Shown here: piece by piece, positions 49,561 through 59,422 of the stretch
Position numbering within the stretch: the stretch's first letter is position 1
Layout: each line of letters starts with the position of its first letter
From: Clostridiales bacterium
GTDB taxonomy: Bacteria; Bacillota; Clostridia; Oscillospirales; Feifaniaceae
Reading direction: 5' to 3'
Assembly: GCA_012719075.1 (NCBI GenBank)
Contig: JAAYBB010000045.1
Location: 1-64,000, forward strand
Length of the DNA: 64,000 nucleotides
Notes under the pieces: generated by a model
Seen by the model: only the letters and a program-made list of their open reading frames with translations
What the model was told of the DNA's origin: nothing
The model's database searches: none
Program-made: the position numbers and the translations under genes

Positions 49561-50418
49561 ATGACCTACTTAAAAGGCATCGCCATCCTGGCCATGATCA
49601 ACGCCATCTCGGCGGTCGGACTCGCGGTCTTCACGGGCTTTACCGGCATGATGTCGCTGGGGCACGCCGCCTTTATGGCGGTGGGCGCCTACACCTGCGC
49701 CATCGCCACCAAGACCTTCGGCCTGCCCTTTTTGCTGGCGCTGCCGCTGGCCGGCCTGGTCGCGGGGCTCTCGAGCCTGCTGATCGGCATCCCCACGCTG
49801 CGCGCCAACCTGCGCAGCGACTACTTCACGATCGCCACGCTGGGCTTTGGCGAGGCCATGCGGGTGCTGCTTGAAAACCTGACCATCACCAACGGCGCGC
49901 GGGGCATGGCGGGGCTCAAAAACCACTCCACCTTCGGCGTGACGCTGGCGGTGCTGGTGCTGGTGATCTTCTTTGCCAAGAACTTTGTCTTCTCGCGCTA
50001 CGGCCGCATGGCCATTGCCATTCGCGAGGACCCGGTGGCGGCCGAGCTCTCGGGCATCGGCCTGTTTCCGGTCCGGCTGCGCTCGATGTTCTTCAGCGCC
50101 GTCTGCGCCGGCATCGGCGGCGCGCTGATGGCCCACCACATCCGCTTTATCCAGCCCAGCATGTTCACGGGCGTCCAGTCCACGCTGCTGACCGCCACCG
50201 TGGTGGCGGGCGGCATGGGCAGCCTGACCGGCCCGGTGCTGGCGGCCTTCCTGTTCGCCTTTGTGCCCGAGCTGCTGCGGGTGGCCGACATGTGGCGGCT
50301 GGTGGCCTACGGCGCGCTGCTGGTGGCCATCATCGTGCTGCGCCCGCAGGGCCTCATGGGCTACCGCGAGCTCTCGCTGCGCCGCCCGTCCGGGAGGAGG
50401 AGGGCCCCCAATGGCTGA
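49561..50418 (+). CDS. livM: branched-chain amino acid-type ABC permease LivM
   Basis: GFTGMMSLGHAAFMAVGAYT. Confidence 0.95.
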   Translation: MTYLKGIAILAMINAISAVGLAVFTGFTGMMSLGHAAFMAVGAYTCAIATKTFGLPFLLALPLAGLVAGLSSLLIGIPTLRANLRSDYFTIATLGFGEAMRVLLENLTITNGARGMAGLKNHSTFGVTLAVLVLVIFFAKNFVFSRYGRMAIAIREDPVAAELSGIGLFPVRLRSMFFSAVCAGIGGALMAHHIRFIQPSMFTGVQSTLLTATVVAGGMGSLTGPVLAAFLFAFVPELLRVADMWRLVAYGALLVAIIVLRPQGLMGYRELSLRRPSGRRRAPNG

Positions 50419-51205
50419 CTTTTTGGACATCCGGGGGCTGACCAAGCACTTTGGCGGCATCCTGGCGGTCGAGGACCTCTCGCTCTCGGTGGCGCAGGGC
50501 ACCGTGCTGGGCATCATCGGGCCCAACGGCGCCGGCAAGACCACCGTCTTCAACCTGATCACCGGCGTCTACCCGCCGTCGGAGGGGGAGCTGCTGCTCG
50601 AGGGGCAGTCGCTGGCCGGCCTGCCCCCCCACACCATCGTGCAGCGCGGCGTGGCCCGCACCTTCCAGAACATCCGGCTCTTCCGCAACCTCACGGTGCG
50701 GCAGAACATCGTCACGGCCCTCGACCTGCGGCAGAAGCCCTACTCGCTCGCGCAGGCCCTGCTGTGTAACCCGCCCTTTGTCGAGAGCCCGGTCAAGGCC
50801 GGTGAGCGGGCGCTGCGGGAGCGGGCGATGACCTACCTCGAGCTGGTGGGCATCGAAGCCCAGGCCGACCGGCGGGCCGACAACCTGCCCTACGGCCTGC
50901 AGCGCAAGCTGGAGCTGGCCCGCGCGCTGGCCCTGGAGCCCAAGCTGCTGCTGCTGGACGAGCCGGCCGCCGGCATGAACCCCGACGAATCGATGGAGCT
51001 CTGCGCGCTGATCCGCTCGATCCAGCGGCAGCTGTCGCTGACCGTGCTGGTCATCGAGCACCACATGGACCTGGTCATGGAGCTCTGCGACCGCCTCTGC
51101 GTGCTGAGCTTCGGCAAAAAGCTGGCCGAGGGCACGCCGGCCGAGATCCAGTCCGATCCGGCCGTGCTCAAGGCCTATCTGGGGGAGGGGTGGGTCCGTG
51201 CTTGA
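50411..51205 (+). CDS. livG: branched-chain amino acid-type ABC ATPase LivG
   Basis: GLTKHFGGILAVEDLSL, IGPNGAGKTTVFNLITG. Confidence 0.96.
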   Translation: MADFLDIRGLTKHFGGILAVEDLSLSVAQGTVLGIIGPNGAGKTTVFNLITGVYPPSEGELLLEGQSLAGLPPHTIVQRGVARTFQNIRLFRNLTVRQNIVTALDLRQKPYSLAQALLCNPPFVESPVKAGERALRERAMTYLELVGIEAQADRRADNLPYGLQRKLELARALALEPKLLLLDEPAAGMNPDESMELCALIRSIQRQLSLTVLVIEHHMDLVMELCDRLCVLSFGKKLAEGTPAEIQSDPAVLKAYLGEGWVRA

Positions 51206-51926
51206 CGTCGATTGCATCTCGGTCTGCTACGGGCAGATCCGGGCGCTGCGCCGGGTGTCGCTGAAGGTGCCCCGCGGCAGCGTGGTCTCGCTGGTGGGGG
51301 CCAACGGCGCCGGCAAGTCCACGCTGATGATGACCATCGCGGGCGCGCTGCGCCCCACAGAGGGCCGCATCGCCTTCGACGGCCGGCCGCTGCCGGCCGG
51401 GCCGCACCGCGTGGTGGCGGCCGGCATCAGCCTGGTGCCCGAGCGCAGGCGGCTGTACGCCAACCTCACGGTGCGGGAGAATCTGCTGATGGGGGCCCAC
51501 CTGCGGCGGGACCGCGAGGGCATCCACGCCGACATCGACCGGCTGTGCGGGCTGTTCCCGATCCTCAAAGAGCGCTTTTCGCAGTATGCCGGCACCCTCT
51601 CGGGCGGCGAGCAGCAGATGGTGGCCATCGCCCGCGGGCTCATGAGCCGCCCCGCGCTGCTGCTGATGGATGAGCCCTCGCTGGGGCTGGCGCCGCTGAT
51701 CACGCGGCAGGTCTTCTCGATCATCGCCGATCTGCGAAGGCAGGGCACCACGATCCTGCTGGCCGAGCAAAACGCCCACCAGTCGCTCGAGATCTCCGAC
51801 TACGCCTATGTGCTCGAGTCGGGCGAGGTGGTGCTCGAGGGCAGCGGCCAGGTCCTGCTGAACGATGTGCGCATGCAGGAGTCCTACCTGGGCATCCGCA
51901 AAAAAAATGGGCGCCCCGTCCGATAA
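51198..51926 (+). CDS. livF: branched-chain amino acid-type ABC ATPase LivF
   Basis: VCYGQIRALRRVSL, VGANGAGKSTLMMTIAG, LSGGEQQMVAIARGLM. Confidence 0.96.
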   Translation: MLDVDCISVCYGQIRALRRVSLKVPRGSVVSLVGANGAGKSTLMMTIAGALRPTEGRIAFDGRPLPAGPHRVVAAGISLVPERRRLYANLTVRENLLMGAHLRRDREGIHADIDRLCGLFPILKERFSQYAGTLSGGEQQMVAIARGLMSRPALLLMDEPSLGLAPLITRQVFSIIADLRRQGTTILLAEQNAHQSLEISDYAYVLESGEVVLEGSGQVLLNDVRMQESYLGIRKKNGRPVR

Positions 51927-51936
51927 AATCACGGCC

Positions 51937-51974
51937 GTCCCCGCGTTTTGTCAAAACGCGGGGACGCTTTTTTT
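51937..51974 (+). terminator. liv operon terminator
   Basis: GTCCCCGCGTTTTgtcAAAACGCGGGGACgcttttttt. Confidence 0.9.
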
Positions 51975-52064
51975 GCGGCGCCGCCGCGCCGTTTTGGAGG
52001 CCGATTTGTCGCACGGACGTTTGCGTGAACGCCCGTCTTCCAAATGAACCCACCCAAATTTCCG

Positions 52065-52094
52065 TGTATAGGCAATTCAAAGCTGCGGATAATA
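52065..52094 (+). promoter_or_regulatory. candidate forespore (sigma-G/F-like) promoter of spoVT
   Basis: TGTATA - 17 nt - GATAATA, close to the TGNATA/CATNNTA consensus. Confidence 0.5.
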
Positions 52095-52151
52095 CTGGTG
52101 TCAACAAAACGATGTTTTTGACAGCTGAACACCGCAGGAGGGTTAAAACAG

Positions 52152-52688
52152 ATGAAAGCGACAGGAATTGTGCGGCGCATCGACGATCTCGGCCGCGTGG
52201 TCATCCCGAAGGAGATCCGCCGGACCATGCGCATCCGCGAGGGTGAGCCGCTGGAGATTTATACCGACCGCGACGGTGAGGTCATCTTTAAGAAGTATTC
52301 CCCGGTGGGCGAGCTGATCACCGTGGCGACCGGCTGCGCCGAGGCGCTCTCCAAGACCTCGGGGCACGCCGTGCTGGTCTGCGACCGGGACACGGTCATC
52401 GTGGCGGCCGGCATCGGCAAGAAGGAGCTCGAGGGCAAGATCATCGGCGCCGAGTACGAGACCCTGATGGAGGCGCGGCAGACCGCCGCGCGTGCCTCGG
52501 GCCGGCGGCTTCCCGTCGTCATCGAGGACCAGCCCCGCTCCGAGCCGCTGGTGGCGGCCCCGATCATCGCCGACGGCGACATCATCGGCTCGGTGGTGCT
52601 GCTGGGCGAGGCGGCCTCGGCCGGCGAGCTGGAGATCAAGCTCACGCTGACGGCGGCGGCCTTTTTGGCCAAGCAGCTCGAGCACTGA
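52152..52688 (+). CDS. spoVT: stage V sporulation protein T
   Basis: MKATGIVRRIDDLGRVVIPKEIRRTMRIREGEPLEIYTDRDGEVIFKKYSPVGEL. Confidence 0.97.
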   Translation: MKATGIVRRIDDLGRVVIPKEIRRTMRIREGEPLEIYTDRDGEVIFKKYSPVGELITVATGCAEALSKTSGHAVLVCDRDTVIVAAGIGKKELEGKIIGAEYETLMEARQTAARASGRRLPVVIEDQPRSEPLVAAPIIADGDIIGSVVLLGEAASAGELEIKLTLTAAAFLAKQLEH

Positions 52689-52827
52689 GCGCGGCGCCCC
52701 GCGGGGCGGCCGCTGCGGCGGATTTTTTCGCGCAAAAGCCCGGCGCGGGCGGCTTTCCGCCGAAATGGGCTTGCATTGCCCCCGAAACTATGCTAAAATT
52801 GTGTGAGTTAATCGTATGGGAGAAGAT

Positions 52828-52853
52828 GAAAGAGTGGGTGTCCCCACTCTTTC
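52828..52853 (+). promoter_or_regulatory. rimP leader hairpin
   Basis: GAAAGAGTGGG tgtc CCCACTCTTTC, 11-bp stem in the leader upstream of the likely TTG start. Confidence 0.65.
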
Positions 52854-52899
52854 GTTTCTGTGGGGCGCCCTGTGCGCCCAACCCCGGGGAGGGTTGTCT

Positions 52900-53478
52900 T
52901 TGAAGAGCAGGGACGACATCGCCGCGGCGGCCCACCGGCTGGCGCAGCCCATTGCGCAGGCGCAGCAGGTGGCGCTGTGGGAGGTCGAATTTGTGCAGGA
53001 GGGCGGGCTCGACATCCTGCGCTTTGTGTTGGACGGCCTGCCCGGGCAGGCGGTCGACCTCGACCGCTGCGAGGCCTTCAGCCGCGCCGTCGAGGCCGAG
53101 CTCGACCGCGCCGACCCGATTGAGCAGTCCTACTGCCTCGAGGTCTCCTCGGCCGGCCTCACCCGCCGGCTGAGCCGCCCCGAGCACTTTGAGGCCCACC
53201 TGGGCGACCGGCTGGACATCCAGCTCGCCGGCCGCCTCGGGGAGGCCGGCGCGGAGTCCTTCGCACGGCTGCAGTTCGACGTCTGCGACGCGCAGCTGCC
53301 GGTGGACGTCACGCGCTTTGAGGCCACGCTGAGGGGCCGGGAGCCGCAGGGCGCGTTGCGGCTCGAGGACGACCTCGGCCGGGCCTTTACGCTGCCGGCC
53401 GACCGGGTGCAGCGGGTCTCGCTGGCCCTGTGCTGGCCGCCCAAGGGCAACGGCCGCCGGAAGCGGGAAAAAAAATGA
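52900..53478 (+). CDS. rimP: ribosome maturation factor RimP
   Basis: Operon position before nusA; VSSAGLTRRLSRPEHF motif; likely TTG start at 52900 with upstream GGGGAGGG, in frame with the longer ORF. Confidence 0.88.
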   Translation: MKSRDDIAAAAHRLAQPIAQAQQVALWEVEFVQEGGLDILRFVLDGLPGQAVDLDRCEAFSRAVEAELDRADPIEQSYCLEVSSAGLTRRLSRPEHFEAHLGDRLDIQLAGRLGEAGAESFARLQFDVCDAQLPVDVTRFEATLRGREPQGALRLEDDLGRAFTLPADRVQRVSLALCWPPKGNGRRKREKK

Positions 53479-53602
53479 GGACAAGGCCCCCCCTCGCCGC
53501 GGCGCAGCGGCACGGACCTTGGAAACTGCATCCCGCCCGCCGCCCTATCGACTTTGCCTGTGAAAAATATCGGGGCCGCCGAGCGCCCCGCGCAACCAGG
53601 AG

Positions 53603-54658
53603 TTGGAGACCATGGATTACAGCGAGCTGTTTGACGCCCTAGAGGAGCTGGAGCGGGAGCGCGGCATCCCCAAGGAGTACATGTTGACCAAAATCGAGGC
53701 CGGCCTGCTGTCGGCGCTGCGCAAGGACACCAGCGGCGGGGAGAGCCTGGCCGTCGTGATCGACGAGGACAACCGGGAGATCCACCTGATCACCCGCCGC
53801 AACGTCGTCGAGGAGGTGGAGACCCCCGGTCTTGAGCTGACGCTTGAGGAGGCGCGGGCCATCAACCCCAAGTACGCCGTCGGCGACGTCGTGGAGGAGG
53901 AAATCGACCCCCACACCTTCGGCCGCATCTCGGCGCAAAACGCCAAGCAGGTCATCATCCAGGGCATCCGCGAGTACGAGCGGGACATGATCTACAACGA
54001 GTACCAGAGCAAGCAGTACGAGATCTTGAACTGCCGCGTGGCACGGGTGGACCGCCGCGGCGCGGCGCTCGAGGTCGGCAAGACCGAGGTCTACCTGGTC
54101 AACAGCGAGCAGATCCCCGGCGAGGTCCTGCGCGAGGGCATGCGCATCAAGGTCTACGTCGTCGAGGTGCGCAACTCGACCAAGGGCCCGCAGATCATGA
54201 TTTCGCGCACCCACCCCGGGCTGGTGCGCCGCCTGTTTGAGATGGAGGTCCCCGAAATTGCCGAGGGCATTGTGGAGATCAAGTCCATCGCCAGAGAGGC
54301 CGGCTTCCGCAGCAAGGTGGCGGTGTGGTCGGAGGACTCAAACGTCGACTCCATCGGCGCCTGTATCGGCCCGCGCCGCAGCCGGGTATCGGCCATCGTG
54401 GACGAGCTGCGCGGCGAGAAGATCGACATCATCCAGTGGCACGAGGAGCCCGCACAGTACATCGCCGAGGCGCTCTCCCCGGCCGACGTGCTGGAGGTCC
54501 GCATCCTCGACGACTATATCTGTCAGGTGTCGGTGCCCGACGACCAGCTCTCGCTGGCCATCGGCAAGGAGGGGCAGAACGTCCGCCTGGCCGCCAAGCT
54601 GACCGGCTGGAAAATCGACATCAAGCCCGCCTCGGCCGGCGTCGGCAGCTCCGACTAG
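53603..54658 (+). CDS. nusA: transcription termination/antitermination factor NusA
   Basis: S1 and KH domains; [27 protein letters not shown]. Confidence 0.97.
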   Translation: METMDYSELFDALEELERERGIPKEYMLTKIEAGLLSALRKDTSGGESLAVVIDEDNREIHLITRRNVVEEVETPGLELTLEEARAINPKYAVGDVVEEEIDPHTFGRISAQNAKQVIIQGIREYERDMIYNEYQSKQYEILNCRVARVDRRGAALEVGKTEVYLVNSEQIPGEVLREGMRIKVYVVEVRNSTKGPQIMISRTHPGLVRRLFEMEVPEIAEGIVEIKSIAREAGFRSKVAVWSEDSNVDSIGACIGPRRSRVSAIVDELRGEKIDIIQWHEEPAQYIAEALSPADVLEVRILDDYICQVSVPDDQLSLAIGKEGQNVRLAAKLTGWKIDIKPASAGVGSSD

Positions 54659-54710
54659 GGGCCGCCGCGGCGCTTCGAAAACACTTTGAATTTGGGACGG
54701 TAATGCAACG

Positions 54711-55019
54711 TTGAGTGTCAAGAAAACACCCCTTCGCATGTGTGTCTCCTGCGGGGAGATGCGCTCCAAAAAAGAGCTGCTGCGCCTGGTCCGCACGCCC
54801 GAGGGCGAGATCGAGCTGGACCTTGGCGGGCGCAAAAACGGCCGGGGCGCGTATATTTGTAAGTGTAAGGACTGCTTCGACCGGCTGCCCAAGTCGGGCA
54901 GGCGAATTGAAAAGGCCTTTGGCTGCGCACTGCCCGAGGCCGTGCTGTTGCGGCTTGGAGAGGAGTTTTCGCATGGAGAACCGGAGCTCGAAGGCCCTCT
55001 CCCTGCTGGGCCTCGCTAA
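54711..55019 (+). CDS. YlxR family RNA-binding protein (DUF448)
   Basis: TPLRMCVSCGEMRSKKELLRLVRTPEG; TTG start. Confidence 0.92.
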   Translation: MSVKKTPLRMCVSCGEMRSKKELLRLVRTPEGEIELDLGGRKNGRGAYICKCKDCFDRLPKSGRRIEKAFGCALPEAVLLRLGEEFSHGEPELEGPLPAGPR

Positions 55020-55329
55020 GCGCGCCGGTGCGGCGGCGGGCGGCACCGAGGGGGTTCGCTCCCTCTGCCGGTCGGGCAAGGCCCGCCTGGTGCTGCTGGC
55101 GGCCGACGCCTCCGACAACGCGAGAAAGCGCATCCTCGACTGTTGCGCCCACTACGGGGTCCCGCTGATCGGCCTGGCGGTGGGCATGCGGGAGCTGGGG
55201 CATGCGATTGGAATGGGAGAAGCGGCGGCGGCGGCCGTCGGCGACAGGGGCCTGGCGGACGCCATCCGCAGGCAGCTTGAGCGGGAGACGCCCGCCACGG
55301 AAGTCCACAGCGGACCTTTGGAAGAATGA
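54973..55329 (+). CDS. L7Ae/YlxQ family ribosomal-associated protein
   Basis: KALSLLGLAKRAGAAAGGTEGV; overlaps ylxR end; operon context. Confidence 0.9.
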   Translation: MENRSSKALSLLGLAKRAGAAAGGTEGVRSLCRSGKARLVLLAADASDNARKRILDCCAHYGVPLIGLAVGMRELGHAIGMGEAAAAAVGDRGLADAIRRQLERETPATEVHSGPLEE

Positions 55330-55344
55330 GGGGGTTGACATCAG

Positions 55345-58296
55345 ATGGCAGCAAAATACCGTGTACATGAGGTCGCAAAGGACTTCGAGGTCACCAACAA
55401 ATACGTGCTCGACCTGCTGACCGAACTGGGCGGCGAGCCAAAAAATCACATGACGGCGCTCGAGGAAAACGAGCTGAACTACCTGTTCGACCGCATTTCA
55501 AAAGAGCGGTCGGTCAAGTCCTTCGAGCCCTTTTTCAGGGCCGGAGAGGAGAAGCGCACCCGCAGCGAGGCCGCCCGCGTGGCCAGGGAGCAAAAGGCGC
55601 GCGAGGAGGCCTTAAAGCGCGAGGAGGAGGGCCGCAAGTCGGCCGCCAAGGAGGCCGCGGCCACGCGGCAGCGCGTGCGTGAAGAGGCGGCCGCCGCCCT
55701 CGCCAAGAAGCGGGGGCCGACGCCGGAGGCGCCCGAGGCGCGCCCCGAGGCCGAGGCAGCCCCGGTTCAGGCGCCCCCGGCGCAGGAGGCCCTGGCCCGG
55801 GAGGCCCCCGCGGCACAGCGCCCACAGCCCGAGCGGCGCCCCGCAGAGGCGCCGGCCAGGGAGTCCGCCCCCACGGGGCGCAGCCCGGCGCCCGGCGAGG
55901 CCCGCCCGGCGGCGCCGCAGTCAAGGCCCGCTCCGCAGCCGAGGCCGGAGCAGGCCGCACAGCGGCCCGCGGAGGGCCAGCGGCCCCCACAGCAGGGCCA
56001 GCGCCCGCCGCAGGACCAGCGCCCGCCCCAGCAGGGGCAGCGCCCGCCGCAGGGACAGCGGCCTCCGCAGCAGGGGCAGCGCCCGCCACAGGGACAGCGG
56101 CCTCCGCAGCAGCCGGGGACGCGGCCCGCACAGGGTGCGCAGCGTCCCGCAGGGCAGCCCGGTGCGCGGCCCGGACAGCCGCAGGGCGCGCGTCCGGGGC
56201 AGCCGGCCAGGCCCGGCGCACAGCAGCAGGGCCGCCCACCACAGCGCCCGCCGCAGGGGGCAAAGCCCGCGCAGCCCGCGCGGCAGGCCCCGGCCGGCCC
56301 GCAGCAGACCACCCGCCGCGAAGGTGTGCGGGTGGTGGACACCCGCGCCGGCAACGTCGATTTGGCCAAGTTCGACGAGCGCTACGACCAGATGACGCCC
56401 GAGCGCGCCCGCAACCTGGGCGGCGGCAAGGCCAAGGTCGGCCGGCGGGGGGGCCAGCGCCCGACCCAGCACCAGCGCTCCTCCTTTAAAAAGGTCGAGA
56501 CCGAGGCCGAGAAGCTCAAGCGCCTCGAGCTGGAGAAGGCCAGGAAGGCCCCGCTGCAGATCCAGATTCCCGACGAGATCACGGTCAGCGAGCTGGCCAC
56601 CCGCCTCAAAAAGACCACGGCCGACGTCATTAAAAAGTTCTTTATGCTGGGCACCGCGCTGCAGGCGGCCGACGTCGTCGACTTTGAGACCGCGGCGCTG
56701 GTGGCCGAGGAGTTCAAGGCCCTCTACACCCGCGAGGTGGTGGTCACCATCGAGGAGCGCCTGATCGACGAGCGCGAGGACCGCGAGGAGGACCTGCTGC
56801 CCCGCGACCCCGTCGTGGTGGTCATGGGCCACGTCGACCACGGCAAGACCTCGCTGCTCGACGCCATCCGCAACACCCGCGTCACGGCCGGCGAGGCCGG
56901 CGGCATCACCCAGCACATCGGCGCCTACAAGGTCGCGGCCGGGGAGCGGCAGATCGCCTTCCTCGACACCCCCGGCCACGCCGCCTTCACCTCGATGCGG
57001 GCGCGCGGCGCCAATGTGACCGACATCGCCATTCTGGTCATCGCGGCCGACGACGGCATCATGCCGCAGACGGTCGAGGCCATCAACCACGCCCGGGCGG
57101 CCGAGGTCGCCATCATCGTGGCCATCAATAAAATCGATAAGCCGCAGGCCAACGTCGAGCGCGTCAAGCAGGAGCTGACCGAGTACGGCATCGTGCCCGA
57201 GGAGTGGGGCGGCGACACGGTCTGCGTGCCGGTCTCGGCCCAGACCAGGGAGGGCGTCGACACGCTGCTCGAGATGGTGCTGCTGACGGCCGACATGCTG
57301 GAGCTGCGGGCCAACCCCACCCGCCGCGGCACCGGCACCGTCGTGGAGGCCGAGCTCGACAAGGGGCGGGGCCCGGTGGCCACGCTGCTGGTCCAAAACG
57401 GCACGCTTCGCACCGGCGACGTCATCATCGCCGGCACGGCCGTGGGGCGCGTGCGCGCCATGACCGACGACCGGGGCCAAAAGATCGAGTCGGCCGGCCC
57501 CTCGACGCCGGTGGAGGTCATCGGCCTGGCCGAGGTCCCGCAGGCCGGCGACACCTTCCATGCCGTCGACGACGAGAAGATGGCCAGGGAGCTGGCCGAG
57601 CAGCGCCGCATCGAAGAGCGGGCCGCCCAGGCCCAGCGCTCAAAGGTGTCGCTCGACGACCTGTTCAGCCAGATTCAGCAGGGCGAGGTCAAGGACCTCA
57701 ACCTGATTGTCAAGGCCGACGTCCAGGGCTCGGCCGAGGCGGTCAAGGCCTCGCTCGAGAAGCTCTCGAACGAGGAGGTCCACGTGCGGGTCATCCACGA
57801 CGGCGTCGGGGCCATCAACAGCTCCGACCTCATGCTGGCCGAGGCCAGCAACGCCATCGTGATCGGCTTTAACGTGCGGCCCGACAACCTGATCCGCGAC
57901 GACGCCTCCACGCGCGGCATCGACATCCGCACCTACCGCATCATCTACGAGTGCATCGAGGAGATCGAGGCGGCCATGCAGGGCATGCTGGCGCCCAAGT
58001 ACCGCGAGGTGGTGCTGGGCAGCGCCGAGGTCCGCCAGGTCTTCCGCGTGTCGGGCGTCGGCACCATCGCCGGCTGCTACGTCAAAGACGGCAAAATCCA
58101 GCGCAACAGCCTGGTGCGGGTGCTGCGCGACAGCGTGGTCATCGCCGAGACCAAGCTGGATTCGCTGCGCCGCTTCAAGGACGACGTGCGCGAGGTGGCC
58201 GAGGGCTACGAGTGCGGCATCGGCCTCGAGCGCTTCAACGACGTCAAGGAGGGCGACGTGATCGAGGCCTATATCATGGAGGAGTACCGGCCGTAA
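55345..58296 (+). CDS. infB: translation initiation factor IF-2
   Basis: [38 protein letters not shown]; Pro/Gln-rich N-terminal repeats. Confidence 0.98.
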   Translation: MAAKYRVHEVAKDFEVTNKYVLDLLTELGGEPKNHMTALEENELNYLFDRISKERSVKSFEPFFRAGEEKRTRSEAARVAREQKAREEALKREEEGRKSAAKEAAATRQRVREEAAAALAKKRGPTPEAPEARPEAEAAPVQAPPAQEALAREAPAAQRPQPERRPAEAPARESAPTGRSPAPGEARPAAPQSRPAPQPRPEQAAQRPAEGQRPPQQGQRPPQDQRPPQQGQRPPQGQRPPQQGQRPPQGQRPPQQPGTRPAQGAQRPAGQPGARPGQPQGARPGQPARPGAQQQGRPPQRPPQGAKPAQPARQAPAGPQQTTRREGVRVVDTRAGNVDLAKFDERYDQMTPERARNLGGGKAKVGRRGGQRPTQHQRSSFKKVETEAEKLKRLELEKARKAPLQIQIPDEITVSELATRLKKTTADVIKKFFMLGTALQAADVVDFETAALVAEEFKALYTREVVVTIEERLIDEREDREEDLLPRDPVVVVMGHVDHGKTSLLDAIRNTRVTAGEAGGITQHIGAYKVAAGERQIAFLDTPGHAAFTSMRARGANVTDIAILVIAADDGIMPQTVEAINHARAAEVAIIVAINKIDKPQANVERVKQELTEYGIVPEEWGGDTVCVPVSAQTREGVDTLLEMVLLTADMLELRANPTRRGTGTVVEAELDKGRGPVATLLVQNGTLRTGDVIIAGTAVGRVRAMTDDRGQKIESAGPSTPVEVIGLAEVPQAGDTFHAVDDEKMARELAEQRRIEERAAQAQRSKVSLDDLFSQIQQGEVKDLNLIVKADVQGSAEAVKASLEKLSNEEVHVRVIHDGVGAINSSDLMLAEASNAIVIGFNVRPDNLIRDDASTRGIDIRTYRIIYECIEEIEAAMQGMLAPKYREVVLGSAEVRQVFRVSGVGTIAGCYVKDGKIQRNSLVRVLRDSVVIAETKLDSLRRFKDDVREVAEGYECGIGLERFNDVKEGDVIEAYIMEEYRP

Positions 58297-58302
58297 GAAA
58301 AG

Positions 58303-58453
58303 TCCAGGGGGCACACGCACCCCTTTCCGGATACGCCGCCGCCCGAGGCGGCTGGCGGCTGCACCCTTGGGACGGGGCCTGCTTTCCCAATCAGGTATCC
58401 TCCTGTCCGCCGGTTCTTTATAAGGTCGCGGCCGCAGGCCGCGACCTTATAAA
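58303..58453. repeat. diverged multi-hairpin element in infB-rbfA gap
   Basis: tccaggggg...acccctttccggatac plus GCCGCC/GGCGGC hairpin, then 17-bp perfect stem TTTATAAGGTCGCGGCC gca GGCCGCGACCTTATAAA (58417-58453). Confidence 0.7.
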
Positions 58454-58602
58454 AGCGATGGTGAAGCCGGCAGCCCATCCAGGCAAAGAATATGCCTCAG
58501 GGATGCGAACCCAACCCAAGGCAAGTCCCCAGACCCAAAAGCACCGCCACTAAAAAATCTACACTACTTCCTGTATCCCTCTGCCGAGAGGAGGAGAGCC
58601 AC

Positions 58603-58965
58603 ATGGCAAAGCACCGCACCGACCGCATCAACGAGGAGGTGCTCCGCGAGCTGTCCGAGATCATCCGCGCGCTCAAGGACCCCCGCATTCCCGTGATGAC
58701 CAGCGTGGTCAAGGTCACGGTGACCCCCGACCTCAAGTTTGCAAAGGCCTATGTCAGCGTGATGGGCGACCCGGCGGCCCAGGAGGACTGCCTCAAGGGG
58801 CTGCGCTCGGCCGGCGGCTTTATTCGCCGCGAGATCGGCCGCCGCGTCAACCTGCGCAACACGCCCGAGTTTCAGTTTGTGCTCGACGACTCGGTGGCCT
58901 ACGGTGCCCGCATTGCGCAGGTGCTGCAGACGCTCGAAGAGCCGCAGGACAAGCCGGCCGACTGA
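58603..58965 (+). CDS. rbfA: ribosome-binding factor A
   Basis: DRINEEVLRELSEIIRALKDPRI; VMGDPAAQEDCLKGL. Confidence 0.96.
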   Translation: MAKHRTDRINEEVLRELSEIIRALKDPRIPVMTSVVKVTVTPDLKFAKAYVSVMGDPAAQEDCLKGLRSAGGFIRREIGRRVNLRNTPEFQFVLDDSVAYGARIAQVLQTLEEPQDKPAD

Positions 58966-59046
58966 CGGCCGCTCAAAAAGCAGGGGCGCCTCTCCTGCTT
59001 TCAGCCTGTCAAAAAACCAACGGCTTTTGACGGGCGCGGCTTGTGC

Positions 59047-59260
59047 ACTGTGACGCCCCGCCGCCCTTTGGGATATGCCCCGCAAACCCCGCCCGGGGAA
59101 GAGGCGCGGCCCCTGCGCTGTGCCGCCCTTTTGGGGTGTGCCCCGCAAAACCCCGCCCGGGGGAGAGGAGCGGCCCGTGTACTGTGCTGTTCTGCCTTCC
59201 TTTTGGGATATGCCCCGCGCAGTTCCGCCCAGAGGGAGGCGGCGGCCTGCCCGGCCGTTG
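59047..59260. repeat. degenerate tandem repeat, about 3 units
   Basis: ccctttgggatatgccccgcaaaccccgcccgggg-like units anchored at 59067, 59130, 59212. Confidence 0.8.
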
Positions 59261-59322
59261 CCACGCCGCCGGCACCGGCCGTCCTCCCCGCCCGCCGGGG
59301 TAAACCGCCTTTTTCGACCGGC

Positions 59323-59352
59323 AAAAGCAGGGGATTTTCCCCTGCTTTTTTT
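59323..59352 (+). terminator. terminator between rbfA and nrnA
   Basis: aaaAGCAGGGGattttCCCCTGCTttttttt. Confidence 0.8.
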
Positions 59353-59422
59353 GCGAAGCGGCCATTTTTATGGTATGATAATATATTCTTGGGTAAATTA
59401 CTGTAGAGGAGCCTATACATCT

